NCBI RefSeq assembly: GCF_000169455.1
Contig: NZ_AAYC01000003.1
Span: 62,001 to 126,000 of the forward strand
From: Roseobacter sp. SK209-2-6
Lineage (GTDB): Bacteria > Pseudomonadota > Alphaproteobacteria > Rhodobacterales > Rhodobacteraceae
Direction of reading: 5' to 3'
Length of the DNA: 64,000 bases
Both the position numbers and the translations under genes were made by a program. A model generated the notes under the pieces. It ran no database searches. It saw nothing but the letters and a program-made list of their open reading frames with translations, and was not told where the DNA came from. Positions 25,471 to 33,493 of the stretch are shown piece after piece. Position 1 is the stretch's first letter; each line of letters opens with the position of its first letter.

Positions 25471-26325
25471 ATGGGAGAAATCGTTCTCGCCGCCAAATGC
25501 ACCCACGTGCCTACCATGCTGATGTCCGAACAGGACGGCCCGGTCAAAGGCAAGCGTCAGCCTGCCATTGACGGGCATTACGAAATCGCCCGCCGCGCCA
25601 AGGCACTCGGGGCCGACACCGTGGTGATCTGCGATACCCATTGGGTGATCAATGCCGGTTTTCACATCAATGCCAACAAGCGTTTCAAGGGGCTTTTCAC
25701 CTCAAATGAGTTCCCACAGTTCATCCAGGACATGCCCTATGAATACCAGGGCAACCCGGAACTGGGTGATGCCATTGCAAGGATTGCCAGCGACAAGGGC
25801 GCCTATACGCTGGCGCATCACCTCGACAGTCTCGAACTAGAGTATGGCACCCTAGTGCCGATGCGTTTCATGAGCCGCGAACACGACATGAAGGTGGTCT
25901 CTATCGCGGCCTGGGCCACGGTTCATGGTCACGACGAAAGCCGCCTAGTGGGCGAAGCCATTCGCGAAGCAGTCGAGGCCTCCGACAGCAAGGTGCTCCT
26001 GGTTGCCTCAGGATCTCTCAGCCACAAGATCTGGCCCAACAAAGACTACGCCGCCAACAATGGCACTTTCACCATCAGCTCAGAATTCAACCGCCAGGTT
26101 GATCTGCATGTGCTGGAGATGTGGAAACGCGGCGACCATGCCACTTTCCTCAAGATGCTAGGGGACTACGCCAATTTCTGCTGCGGCGAGGGCTCTATGC
26201 ATGACACGGCGATGCTCTATGGTGCCCTAGGCTGGGATAGCTATGATGCGCCCTGCGAGGTGGTCACTGAATATTTCCCCTCGTCCGGCACCGGCCAGAC
26301 CAACGTGATCTTTCCGGTTCAATAG
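25471..26325 (+). CDS. hpaD: HpaD, homoprotocatechuate 2,3-dioxygenase, LigB-type (class III extradiol)
   Basis: 284 residues. Iron ligands of the LigB fold are visible: His12 (KCTHVPTM), His57 (CDTHWVIN) and probably Glu240 (CGEGSMHD), closely matching LigB spacing. It cleaves 3,4-dihydroxyphenylacetate next to its hydroxyls to give the semialdehyde used by HpaE. Strong GGGAGGAG ribosome site before the ATG. The next gene encodes an unrelated VOC-fold enzyme predicted to catalyse the same step, so which protein does the main work is open. Confidence 0.88.
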   Translation: MGEIVLAAKCTHVPTMLMSEQDGPVKGKRQPAIDGHYEIARRAKALGADTVVICDTHWVINAGFHINANKRFKGLFTSNEFPQFIQDMPYEYQGNPELGDAIARIASDKGAYTLAHHLDSLELEYGTLVPMRFMSREHDMKVVSIAAWATVHGHDESRLVGEAIREAVEASDSKVLLVASGSLSHKIWPNKDYAANNGTFTISSEFNRQVDLHVLEMWKRGDHATFLKMLGDYANFCCGEGSMHDTAMLYGALGWDSYDAPCEVVTEYFPSSGTGQTNVIFPVQ

Positions 26326-26367
26326 CCCCAAATGCCCACCCCGGTTCCGTCCAAAAGGAGACCTTAG

Positions 26368-27348
26368 ATGCCCGTCCCCGCTCCGAACCTCTATCCGCCT
26401 TTCAACATCGTGCGGCTCTCGCATGTGGAGTACCGCGTCAAGGATCTGGCGGCTTCGCGCAAGTTCTACGTCGAAATCCTGGGCCTGCAGGTGACCGAAG
26501 AGGACGAGAACCGCGTCTATCTGCGCGCCATGGAAGAACGCGGCCACCACTGCATCGTGCTGGTGCAGGCAGAAAAGGCGGACGTCGGGGTTCTGGGTTT
26601 TAAACTCTATGATGAGCCGGATCTGGACAACGCGGCGGAGTTCTTTGCCGCCAAGGGCCTGCCTATCGAGTGGGTGGAGCGCCCCCATATGGGCAAGACC
26701 CTGCGTACCCGCGATCCCTGGGGCATCCCGCTGGAGTTCTACGTCAAGATGGAGCGATTGGAGCCAATTCACCAGCAATATAGGCTCTATAATGGGGTAA
26801 AACCGCTGCGCATCGACCATTTCAACATGTTTTCAGCGGATGTGGATGCCTCGATCGCCTTTTACAATGAGATCGGTTTCCGGGTCACCGAATACACAGA
26901 GGATGACGAAAGCGGCAGGGTCTGGGCCGCCTGGATGCACCGCAAAGGTGGCGTGCATGATGTGGCCTTTACCAATGGTTTGGGACCGCGCCTGCATCAC
27001 ACCGCGTTCTGGGTGCCAACCCCGCTCAATATCATTGACCTATTGGATCTGATGTCGACCACAGGCTATGTCGCCAATATCGAGCGCGGCCCCGGGCGTC
27101 ATGGCATCTCCAATGCCTTCTTCCTCTATGTGCTGGACCCCGATGGCCACCGGATCGAGATATACTGCTCCGACTATCAGACCGTGGATCCGGACCTGGA
27201 AGCGATAAAATGGTCCCTCAAAGATCCGCAACGCCAGACCCTCTGGGGTGAACCCGCGCCGCGCAGCTGGTTTGAGCATGGGTCTGTCTTTGAAGACACC
27301 GAGCCGCAGGAAAGCGCGCTCAAGGCGCAGCCGATCATTGCACCGTAA
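26368..27348 (+). CDS. VOC-fold homoprotocatechuate 2,3-dioxygenase (class I extradiol, HPCD-type)
   Basis: 326 residues with two vicinal-oxygen-chelate modules (about 10-130 and 145-270). Metal ligands expected for Brevibacterium/Arthrobacter HPCD-type enzymes are present in the second module: His151 (LRIDHFNMF), His210 or 211 (PRLHHTAFWV) and Glu264 (GHRIEIYC). Substrate cleft residues resemble HPCD (TSSGR-type region reads GPGRHGISNAF). Same reaction predicted as the preceding LigB-type HpaD, from a different fold. AAGGAG precedes the ATG. Confidence 0.85.
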   Translation: MPVPAPNLYPPFNIVRLSHVEYRVKDLAASRKFYVEILGLQVTEEDENRVYLRAMEERGHHCIVLVQAEKADVGVLGFKLYDEPDLDNAAEFFAAKGLPIEWVERPHMGKTLRTRDPWGIPLEFYVKMERLEPIHQQYRLYNGVKPLRIDHFNMFSADVDASIAFYNEIGFRVTEYTEDDESGRVWAAWMHRKGGVHDVAFTNGLGPRLHHTAFWVPTPLNIIDLLDLMSTTGYVANIERGPGRHGISNAFFLYVLDPDGHRIEIYCSDYQTVDPDLEAIKWSLKDPQRQTLWGEPAPRSWFEHGSVFEDTEPQESALKAQPIIAP

Positions 27349-27358
27349 TACAGCAATA

Positions 27359-27421
27359 GGACAGCCCTCGACCCTGGGTGGGGGTAAAGCCCCCTCCCGT
27401 GGGGAGGGTCGGGGGCTGTCC
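27359..27421 (+). promoter_or_regulatory. long intercistronic hairpin with two alternative pairings
   Basis: A 17-bp outer stem (27359-27375 with 27405-27421, one G-U-type mismatch) encloses GGGTGGGGG (27376-27384) facing CCCCCTCCC (27390-27398). CCCTCCC (27392-27398) can instead pair with GGGAGGG (27402-27408), which would break the outer stem. It lies inside the operon, about 30 bases before the decarboxylase start, and has no T-run. It may be an attenuator, an mRNA-processing site or a dispersed REP-like element. Confidence 0.6.
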
Positions 27422-27452
27422 GGGCCAATGCCCGAACACTGGAGTTTTTAAG

Positions 27453-28865
27453 ATGAAATGGGATGAATTCTCGGACTGGGGCCGCCGCGTTGCTGATTGG
27501 ACCCGAGAGTATCACCAAACCGTTGGTGAACGCCCGGTGCGGGCCAGAACTGAACCCGGAGAGGTTCTGAATGCCCTGCCTGCGGCCCCGCCGGAAGTCG
27601 GCGATGGGATGGAGGCAATTTTCAAGGATTTCGAAGAGATCGTGATGCCGGGGATCACCCATTGGCAACACCCGCGCTTCTTTGCCTATTTCAACTCCAA
27701 TGCCTCCGCCCCCTCGGTGCTGGCAGAGTTCCTTGCCTCGGCAATCGCCCCGCAATGCATGCTGTGGCAAACCTCACCGGCGGCGACCGAAATGGAAACC
27801 CGGATGATGGACTGGCTGCGCCAGGCGCTGGACCTCCCGGATCAGTTCCAGGGCGTCATCCAGGATAGCGCCTCCTCCGCCACCCTCGCCGCCGTGCTGA
27901 CCATGCGGGAGAAAGCATTGAGCTGGCAAGGCAACCAACAGGGGCTGTTCGGGCAGAAGACGCTGCGGATTTATTGCTCATCCGAGGTCCACACCTCGAT
28001 CGACCGCGCCATCTGGGTTGCTGGCATCGGCCAGCAGAACCTTGTGCGGGTGCCGATCAAGGGGGATTGGCGCGGCATGGACCCGGAGGTCCTAAGGTCT
28101 GCGATAGAAGCTGACATCGCAGCTGGCCACCAACCAGCAGGTATCATCCTTTGCGTTGGCGGCACCGGCACCGGCGCCACCGACCCGGTGGATCAAGTGC
28201 TGGATGTGGCCGAAGAATACGGCCTTTACACCCATGTGGACGCGGCCTGGGCCGGCTCTGCGATGATCTGCCCCGAGTACCGCCACTATTGGCCCGGGGT
28301 GGAGCGGGCGGACAGCATTGTCTTCAATCCGCACAAATGGCTGGGAGTGCAATTCGACTGCTCGGCCCATTTCCTGAAAAACCCCGATGATCTGGTACAG
28401 ACCCTTGCGATCAGCCCGGAGTACCTGAAGACCCATGGCAAGGACGGGATCATCAATTATTCCGAATGGTCAGTGCCACTGGGCCGCCGGTTCCGGGCGC
28501 TGAAGATCTGGTTCCTGATCCGCACCTACGGGCTTGAAGGATTGCGTCAGCGGCTCCGCAACCATGTGAATTGGTCATGCCAGCTGCACAAAAAGCTCAA
28601 TTTAGAGCCTGATTTCGAGATCGTTACCCCGCCGATGTATTCGCTTTGGACCTTCCGTTTTGCACCTGAGGGTGTGGCGGATCTGGACGATCTTAACCTG
28701 CGGCTGGTCAATGCCATCAATGACGATGGCCGCATCTATCTGACCCAGACACGGGTAGACGGCGACCTGGTGATCCGCTTCCAGGCGGGTCAGTTCGAAA
28801 CCACCGAGGCAGATGTGATGATGGCTTTTGACGTCATCACCGAAATCGCGAGGAGCCTGCCATGA
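27453..28865 (+). CDS. PLP-dependent aromatic-L-amino-acid decarboxylase (group II)
   Basis: 470 residues from the ATG at 27453; the upstream in-frame ATG at 27378 lies inside the hairpin and lacks homology. PLP lysine Lys295 in FNPHKWLG, Asp263 in HVDAAWAG and His180 in SSEVHTS are all present, and IPLGRRFRxLK-like SVPLGRRFRALKIW is conserved. The enzyme would decarboxylate tyrosine, DOPA, phenylalanine or tryptophan to the amine, or form the arylacetaldehyde directly as some homologues do. Either product can lead to (di)hydroxyphenylacetate, explaining its place between the ring-cleavage genes and hpaG. Overlaps hpaG by 4 bases. Confidence 0.88.
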   Translation: MKWDEFSDWGRRVADWTREYHQTVGERPVRARTEPGEVLNALPAAPPEVGDGMEAIFKDFEEIVMPGITHWQHPRFFAYFNSNASAPSVLAEFLASAIAPQCMLWQTSPAATEMETRMMDWLRQALDLPDQFQGVIQDSASSATLAAVLTMREKALSWQGNQQGLFGQKTLRIYCSSEVHTSIDRAIWVAGIGQQNLVRVPIKGDWRGMDPEVLRSAIEADIAAGHQPAGIILCVGGTGTGATDPVDQVLDVAEEYGLYTHVDAAWAGSAMICPEYRHYWPGVERADSIVFNPHKWLGVQFDCSAHFLKNPDDLVQTLAISPEYLKTHGKDGIINYSEWSVPLGRRFRALKIWFLIRTYGLEGLRQRLRNHVNWSCQLHKKLNLEPDFEIVTPPMYSLWTFRFAPEGVADLDDLNLRLVNAINDDGRIYLTQTRVDGDLVIRFQAGQFETTEADVMMAFDVITEIARSLP

Positions 28866-29731
28866 TACGCTTTGCCACCTATTCCGCCGAGGGTGAGACC
28901 TTCTACGGCGCCGTAGCTGATGCAGGCATGATCGCGCTTTCACCCGAGTTTCCTCAATGGCCAACCATGCGTGATGTCATCGCCGCGGACGGCCTGCCCG
29001 CGCTGGCAGAGACCGCAAAGGACAAGCCGGTCACCCATACTGACTTCACTTACGAAATCCCGGTGCCCAATCCGGAAAAGATTATCTGCGTCGGGGTGAA
29101 CTTCCCCGACCGCAATGCAGAATACAAAGACGGTTCGGCCCAGCCCAAGCATATGTCCCTGTTCCCCCGCTTCCCGCGCAGCTTCACCGGGGCAGGACGG
29201 CCCCTGATCCGCCCGCCGGAAAACCACACTTTGGACTATGAAGGCGAAGTCGCTGTAGTGATCGGTAAAGCAGGCCGCCGGATCAAACCGGAAGAAGCCT
29301 ATGACCATATTTCGGCTCTAACACTGGCGAATGAGGGCACCATCCGCGACTGGGTCCGTCATGCCAAGTTCAACGTGACACAGGGCAAGAACTGGGACAA
29401 TTCTGGCTCGATCGGCCCTTGGCTGGTTCCTTTCACCGATGCCACGCAGCTGGATGAGGCCCGCATCCTCACCCGCGTCAATGGCGAGGTGCGGCAGGAT
29501 GATGTGCTATCACGGATGATGTTCGGGGTCCGCGAGGAGATCGCTTATATCTCCACCTTCACCACCTTGCAGCCGGGCGATGTGATCATCACCGGCACAC
29601 CCACCGGTGCGGGCGCACGCTTTGATCCGCCCAAGTATCTGATCCCCGGTGACATCGTGGAGGTCGAGGTCGAAGGTATCGGAACCCTGCGCAATACCAT
29701 TGCTGATGAGGTTCTGGAGGGCGACACATGA
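28862..29731 (+). CDS. hpaG: HpaG-type fumarylacetoacetate hydrolase family protein
   Basis: 289 residues, single FAH domain. Metal ligands of the FAH fold appear in LDYEGEVAVVIG (two Glu) and the downstream Asp in the TQGKNWDNSGSIGP region (about 180-190). In the pathway it decarboxylates 5-oxopent-3-ene-1,2,5-tricarboxylate and isomerises the product. The E. coli enzyme is a two-domain fusion of about 430 residues; here only one domain is encoded and no second copy is in the operon. ATGA overlaps link it to the genes on both sides. Confidence 0.87.
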   Translation: MIRFATYSAEGETFYGAVADAGMIALSPEFPQWPTMRDVIAADGLPALAETAKDKPVTHTDFTYEIPVPNPEKIICVGVNFPDRNAEYKDGSAQPKHMSLFPRFPRSFTGAGRPLIRPPENHTLDYEGEVAVVIGKAGRRIKPEEAYDHISALTLANEGTIRDWVRHAKFNVTQGKNWDNSGSIGPWLVPFTDATQLDEARILTRVNGEVRQDDVLSRMMFGVREEIAYISTFTTLQPGDVIITGTPTGAGARFDPPKYLIPGDIVEVEVEGIGTLRNTIADEVLEGDT

Positions 29732-30528
29732 CCCCGGACCAGCACCACACCGCCGCCGAAATGCTGCTGCAGGCTGAACAGACAGGCGAGCAATGCGGGC
29801 TGCTGTCGCTCAACTACCCAGGCATGACGCTGGACGATGCCTATGCAGTGCAGAAGGCTCTAATGAGGCAAAAGCTAGCCTCAGGCCGCAAAAAGATCGG
29901 TTGGAAGATTGGTCTGACCAGCCGCGCCATGCAGCAGGCTTTGAACATCACCACCCCGGATAGCGGCGTTCTGCTGGATGACATGGCATTTGAAAACGGC
30001 AGTACTATCCCAGCGGGACGCTTCATCCAGCCGAGGATCGAGGCAGAGATCGCCTTTGTGATGAAATCTCCTCTCGCAGGGGCCGATTGCACCCGAGAGG
30101 AGGTGCTGGCCGCAACGGATTACGTCACCCCCTCGCTGGAGATCCTCGACACCCGTATCCTTCGCGCGGACCCGGACACCGGGCAAGCCCGCATCATCAC
30201 CGATACCATCAGCGACAATGCCGCCAATGCCGGTGTGGTACTGGGCAATGAACGCCATGCGGTTGACACCCATGACCTGCGCTGGACCGGCGCTATTGTC
30301 AGCCGGAACGGCGTGGTCGAAGAGACCGGACTAGGGGCAGGTGTGCTCAACGATCCGCTGTCTTCAGTGCTCTGGCTTGCGCGCCGCATGGCGGAATATG
30401 GACAAGAGATCGAAGCCGGGGATATCGTCCTCTCAGGGTCGTTCATCCGCCCCATCGAGTGCCCCTCTGGCAGTCAGATTCAGGCCGATTTCGGCGCCTT
30501 CGGATCCGTTGCCATCTCATTTGAATAG
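29728..30528 (+). CDS. hpaH: HpaH, 2-oxohept-3-ene-1,7-dioate hydratase
   Basis: 266 residues, full length for the MhpD/HpaH hydratase family. Conserved KIGWKIGLTSRAMQQALNI (about 55-73), QPRIEAEIAFVM with the metal-binding Glu pair, and the C-terminal GDIVLSGSFIRPI. Adds water to the oxo-heptenedioate made by HpaG to give the substrate of HpaI. Overlaps hpaG by 4 bases and hpaI follows after 11 bases. Confidence 0.9.
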   Translation: MTPDQHHTAAEMLLQAEQTGEQCGLLSLNYPGMTLDDAYAVQKALMRQKLASGRKKIGWKIGLTSRAMQQALNITTPDSGVLLDDMAFENGSTIPAGRFIQPRIEAEIAFVMKSPLAGADCTREEVLAATDYVTPSLEILDTRILRADPDTGQARIITDTISDNAANAGVVLGNERHAVDTHDLRWTGAIVSRNGVVEETGLGAGVLNDPLSSVLWLARRMAEYGQEIEAGDIVLSGSFIRPIECPSGSQIQADFGAFGSVAISFE

Positions 30529-30539
30529 GAAGTTTTCTG

Positions 30540-31310
30540 ATGCCTGCCCCCAAGAACACATTCAAACAGGCCCTTGCCAAGGGTGACCGCCAGATCGGCT
30601 GCTGGCTCAGCTCCGGCGAGGCAGTGATTGCCGAGATCATGGGCTCCTGCGGTTTTGACTGGCTGGTGATTGATGGCGAACACGGGCCTAATGACATCCG
30701 CTCAATCCGTGATCAGCTAATGGCGCTGGAGGCCTCGCCTAGCCACCCGGTGGTGCGCCTGCCGATTGGCGAGACCTGGATGGTGAAACAGGTGCTGGAC
30801 GTGGGAGCCCAGAACATTCTGATTCCAATGGTTGAGACTACAGAACAGGCCCGCGAGATGGTACGCGCCTGTCAGTATCCGCCCCATGGCACCCGTGGCG
30901 TCGGCGCGACCGCAGCCCGGGCAACCATGTTTGGCAAAACCACGGAATACATTCAAACCGCTGATCAGGAGATTTGTCTACTCTTGCAGGTAGAGAACCG
31001 TGCAGGCATTGAAAACCTGGATGAGATCCTCGCGGTTGAAGGTGTCGACGGCGTCTTTATTGGCCCGGCAGATCTGTCAACGGATATGGGACACCAGGGC
31101 AACTCCGCCCATCCGGAGGTCCGTGCGGTCACCGCTGACGCCCTGGCTAGGATCAAGGCAGCGGGTAAATCTCCGGGCATTCTTGGTGTCGCTGAAGAAG
31201 CCACCCAGGCCTATTTCGATATGGGCGCCGAGTTTCTGGCCGTTGGCATCGACATGGTCTTGCTCGCCCAGAATGCGCGCAGCCTTGCGGAGAACTGGAA
31301 GTCAAAGTAA
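30540..31310 (+). CDS. hpaI: HpaI, 4-hydroxy-2-oxoheptanedioate aldolase
   Basis: 256 residues, class II metal-dependent pyruvate aldolase. Visible: GCWLSSGEAVIAEIMGSCGF at the N-terminus (the family's more usual residues differ slightly), DWLVIDGEHGPND with the catalytic His, LQVENRAGIENLDEI with the metal Glu, and GVDGVFIGPADLS with the metal Asp. It splits the C7 intermediate into pyruvate and succinic semialdehyde, ending the pathway. Last catabolic gene before the ABC transporter. Confidence 0.92.
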   Translation: MPAPKNTFKQALAKGDRQIGCWLSSGEAVIAEIMGSCGFDWLVIDGEHGPNDIRSIRDQLMALEASPSHPVVRLPIGETWMVKQVLDVGAQNILIPMVETTEQAREMVRACQYPPHGTRGVGATAARATMFGKTTEYIQTADQEICLLLQVENRAGIENLDEILAVEGVDGVFIGPADLSTDMGHQGNSAHPEVRAVTADALARIKAAGKSPGILGVAEEATQAYFDMGAEFLAVGIDMVLLAQNARSLAENWKSK

Positions 31311-31384
31311 TCCTCTTTTGCGGGATGTGCATACTACGTATTTCCCTGCAATTGACCCGGCAAAGACACCGCCGTTAGCCTGAA

Positions 31385-31405
31385 GGCGCAGAATGAGACT
31401 GCGCC
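31385..31405 (+). promoter_or_regulatory. short hairpin upstream of livK-type gene
   Basis: GGCGCAG and CTGCGCC pair perfectly around a 7-base loop in the 130-base spacer between hpaI and the binding-protein gene, which has a strong GGGGAGGA ribosome site further down. No T-run, so probably a processing or partial stop signal between the catabolic and transport halves. Confidence 0.4.
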
Positions 31406-31440
31406 AGCCATGATGCGGCGCGCCCTCGGGGAGGAAAAAC

Positions 31441-32616
31441 ATGAAACGTGCAATACTCGCAGGAATGGTCTCGGCGCTGGCCCTGGCCTCGGCCGCCGCA
31501 GCCGATATCAAGATCGCTCATATTTACGGCAAAACCGGCCCGTTTGAGGCCTATGCCAAGCAAAGCCACGACGGGCTGATGCTGGGGCTGGAATATGCCA
31601 CTGGCGGGACTATGGAGATCAATGGCGAGAAGATCGTCGTGATCGAAAAAGACACCCAGCTAAAGCCCGAGAACGGCAAGGCACTGCTGGAAGAGGCCTA
31701 TGGCGATGATGAGGTTGATCTGGCGATCGGTCCGGTCAGCTCGGGCGTCGCGCTGGCGATGCTGCCAGTGGCGGAAGAATACGAGAAGATCCTGATTGTG
31801 GAGCCCGCGGTTGCCGACAGCATCACCGGTTCCAACTGGAACCGCTATGTCTTCCGCACCTCGCGCAACTCCTCGCAGGATGCGATCTCCAGCGCCATTG
31901 CCCTGGCAGGCGAAGATGTAAAAATCGCCACCCTTGCGCAGGACTATGCCTTTGGCCGCGACGGTATTGCCGCTTTCCGCGAAGCCTTGGAGGCCAAGGG
32001 GATCGAGCTGGTGCATGAGGAATATGCCCCAACCGACACCACTGACTTTACGGCAGCGGGCGAACGCATCTTCAACGCGATGAAGGATCTCGGCGGCACC
32101 AAGAAACTGTTTGTGATCTGGGCCGGTGGCGGTAACCCACTGGGTAAAATCAATGCCATGGATCCAGGCCGTCATGGCATCGAGTTTGCGGGTGTTGGCA
32201 ATATCCTGGCCGCGCTCAAAGGTTTCAAAGACTATGAGGGCATGGAAGGCGGCACCTATTACTACTACGAGCTGCCCGACAACCCCGTGAACGACTGGCT
32301 GGTGAAAACCCATTTCGAACGCTTCGATGGCCCGCCGGATTTTTTTACCGCTGGTGGTATGGCCGCAGGTATTGCAGCGGTTGAGGCGATCCGCAAAGCA
32401 GGCTCTACCGACACCGAAGAGCTGATTGCCACCATGGAGGGCATGGAGTGGGAGACCCCTAAGGGCACCATGAAGTTCCGCGCCGAAGACCATCAGGCGA
32501 TGCAGAGCATGTATCACTTCAAACTGACCGTTCAGGACGGGGTTGAATGGGCGGTACCAGAGCTTGTGCGTGAGATCGGCATCGACGAGATGCCAGTGCC
32601 GATCCGCAATCAATAA
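31441..32616 (+). CDS. LivK-like periplasmic substrate-binding protein
   Basis: 391 residues with a Sec signal peptide (MKRAILAGMVSALALASAAAA, cut before Asp22 or so; shown here only in outline) and a Peripla_BP_6 fold: IKIAHIYGKTGPFEAYAKQ, then DLAIGPVSSGVALAMLP and LAQDYAFGRDG. It is the ligand-binding component of a branched-chain-amino-acid-type ABC importer. Related proteins also bind aromatic acids, and the position directly behind the hpa genes suggests 4-hydroxyphenylacetate or a similar aromatic. The long frame on the opposite strand is a shadow. Confidence 0.87.
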   Translation: MKRAILAGMVSALALASAAAADIKIAHIYGKTGPFEAYAKQSHDGLMLGLEYATGGTMEINGEKIVVIEKDTQLKPENGKALLEEAYGDDEVDLAIGPVSSGVALAMLPVAEEYEKILIVEPAVADSITGSNWNRYVFRTSRNSSQDAISSAIALAGEDVKIATLAQDYAFGRDGIAAFREALEAKGIELVHEEYAPTDTTDFTAAGERIFNAMKDLGGTKKLFVIWAGGGNPLGKINAMDPGRHGIEFAGVGNILAALKGFKDYEGMEGGTYYYYELPDNPVNDWLVKTHFERFDGPPDFFTAGGMAAGIAAVEAIRKAGSTDTEELIATMEGMEWETPKGTMKFRAEDHQAMQSMYHFKLTVQDGVEWAVPELVREIGIDEMPVPIRNQ

Positions 32617-32637
32617 GACCAAGATCAAATCCGGTAT

Positions 32638-32657
32638 GGCGGGGCGTTGTCCCCGCC
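32638..32657 (+). promoter_or_regulatory. hairpin after the binding-protein gene
   Basis: GGCGGGG and CCCCGCC pair perfectly around CGTTGT, 22 bases after the binding-protein stop. There is no T-run. Such stems after periplasmic binding-protein genes commonly stabilise the upstream message relative to the membrane components. Confidence 0.5.
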
Positions 32658-32688
32658 TACCTGCTTGAATGCCCGTAAGCGGCTTTCT

Positions 32689-32715
32689 CATAGGCTTTCC
32701 CCCATAGGCTTTCCC
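32689..32715. repeat. 13-bp tandem duplication before livG-type gene
   Basis: CATAGGCTTTCCC occurs at 32689-32701 and again at 32703-32715, directly before the ATG at 32717. It fills the ribosome-binding region and leaves no purine-rich Shine-Dalgarno sequence, so translation of the next gene may be weak. Confidence 0.8.
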
Positions 32716-32716
32716 A

Positions 32717-33493
32717 ATGTCCTCCCCAATTTTAGAAACCCATGGCCTGAGCGTCCGCTTTGGCGGACATGTGGCGGTCGATGCTGTCACATGTGCCTTC
32801 CGCCCTGGTGAGCTTACCGCAATTGTTGGCCCAAACGGCGCGGGCAAGACCACCTATTTCAACCTGATTTCTGGACAAATCCCGTGCTCTGAAGGGCAGG
32901 TTACGCTGCGCGGAAGCGATATTAGCCGCGCCACGGTCTCGGCCCGGACCAAAGCTGGAATTGGCCGCGCCTTCCAGCTGACCAATCTGTTTCCGGGCCT
33001 ATCGGTTCTGGAAAACCTGCGCCTGGTGGTGCAGGCGCGGCATGGACGCGGCTTCAATCTGTGGTCCATGGCCATTGGGCATCGCGATCTGACCGAAGAA
33101 GCCGAAGAGATCCTCTCTCGGGTGCGGCTTCTGGACCAGCGGGATCAAGTAGTGTCAGAGCTTTCTCATGGCAACCAACGCAAGCTGGAGGTTGCATTGC
33201 TGATCGCTCAGGATCCGGCGGTTTACATGTTCGACGAACCCACTGCCGGGATGAGTGTCGATGAGGCCCCTGTTGTGCTGGATCTGATAGCCGAGCTCAA
33301 ACAACAAAAGGACCGCTGTATCCTCTTGGTGGAGCACAAGATGGACGTGATCCGCAGCCTCGCAGATCGCATCATCGTACTGCACAACGGCGCCTTGGCG
33401 GCCGATGGTGCTCCGGCAGAGGTGATGGCCTCGGACGTGGTTCAAGAAGCCTATATGGGACGCGGGCTGGAAGGAATTCTGAACGATGACTGA
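32717..33493 (+). CDS. livG: LivG-like ABC transporter ATP-binding protein
   Basis: 258 residues. Walker A GPNGAGKTT (about 38-46), signature LSHGNQRKLEVA (the LSHG variant normal for LivG), Walker B YMFDEPTAGM and the switch region LLVEHKMDVI. Cytoplasmic ATPase of the liv-type importer behind the hpa genes. The region before the start is a tandem repeat without a clear ribosome site. Its end overlaps livF by 8 bases. Confidence 0.9.
   Translation: MSSPILETHGLSVRFGGHVAVDAVTCAFRPGELTAIVGPNGAGKTTYFNLISGQIPCSEGQVTLRGSDISRATVSARTKAGIGRAFQLTNLFPGLSVLENLRLVVQARHGRGFNLWSMAIGHRDLTEEAEEILSRVRLLDQRDQVVSELSHGNQRKLEVALLIAQDPAVYMFDEPTAGMSVDEAPVVLDLIAELKQQKDRCILLVEHKMDVIRSLADRIIVLHNGALAADGAPAEVMASDVVQEAYMGRGLEGILNDD

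Noticed and set aside
31660-32853. 397-codon open frame opposite the livK-type gene
   Set aside because: Antisense shadow of a clear binding-protein gene and runs into livG; no recognisable domain.
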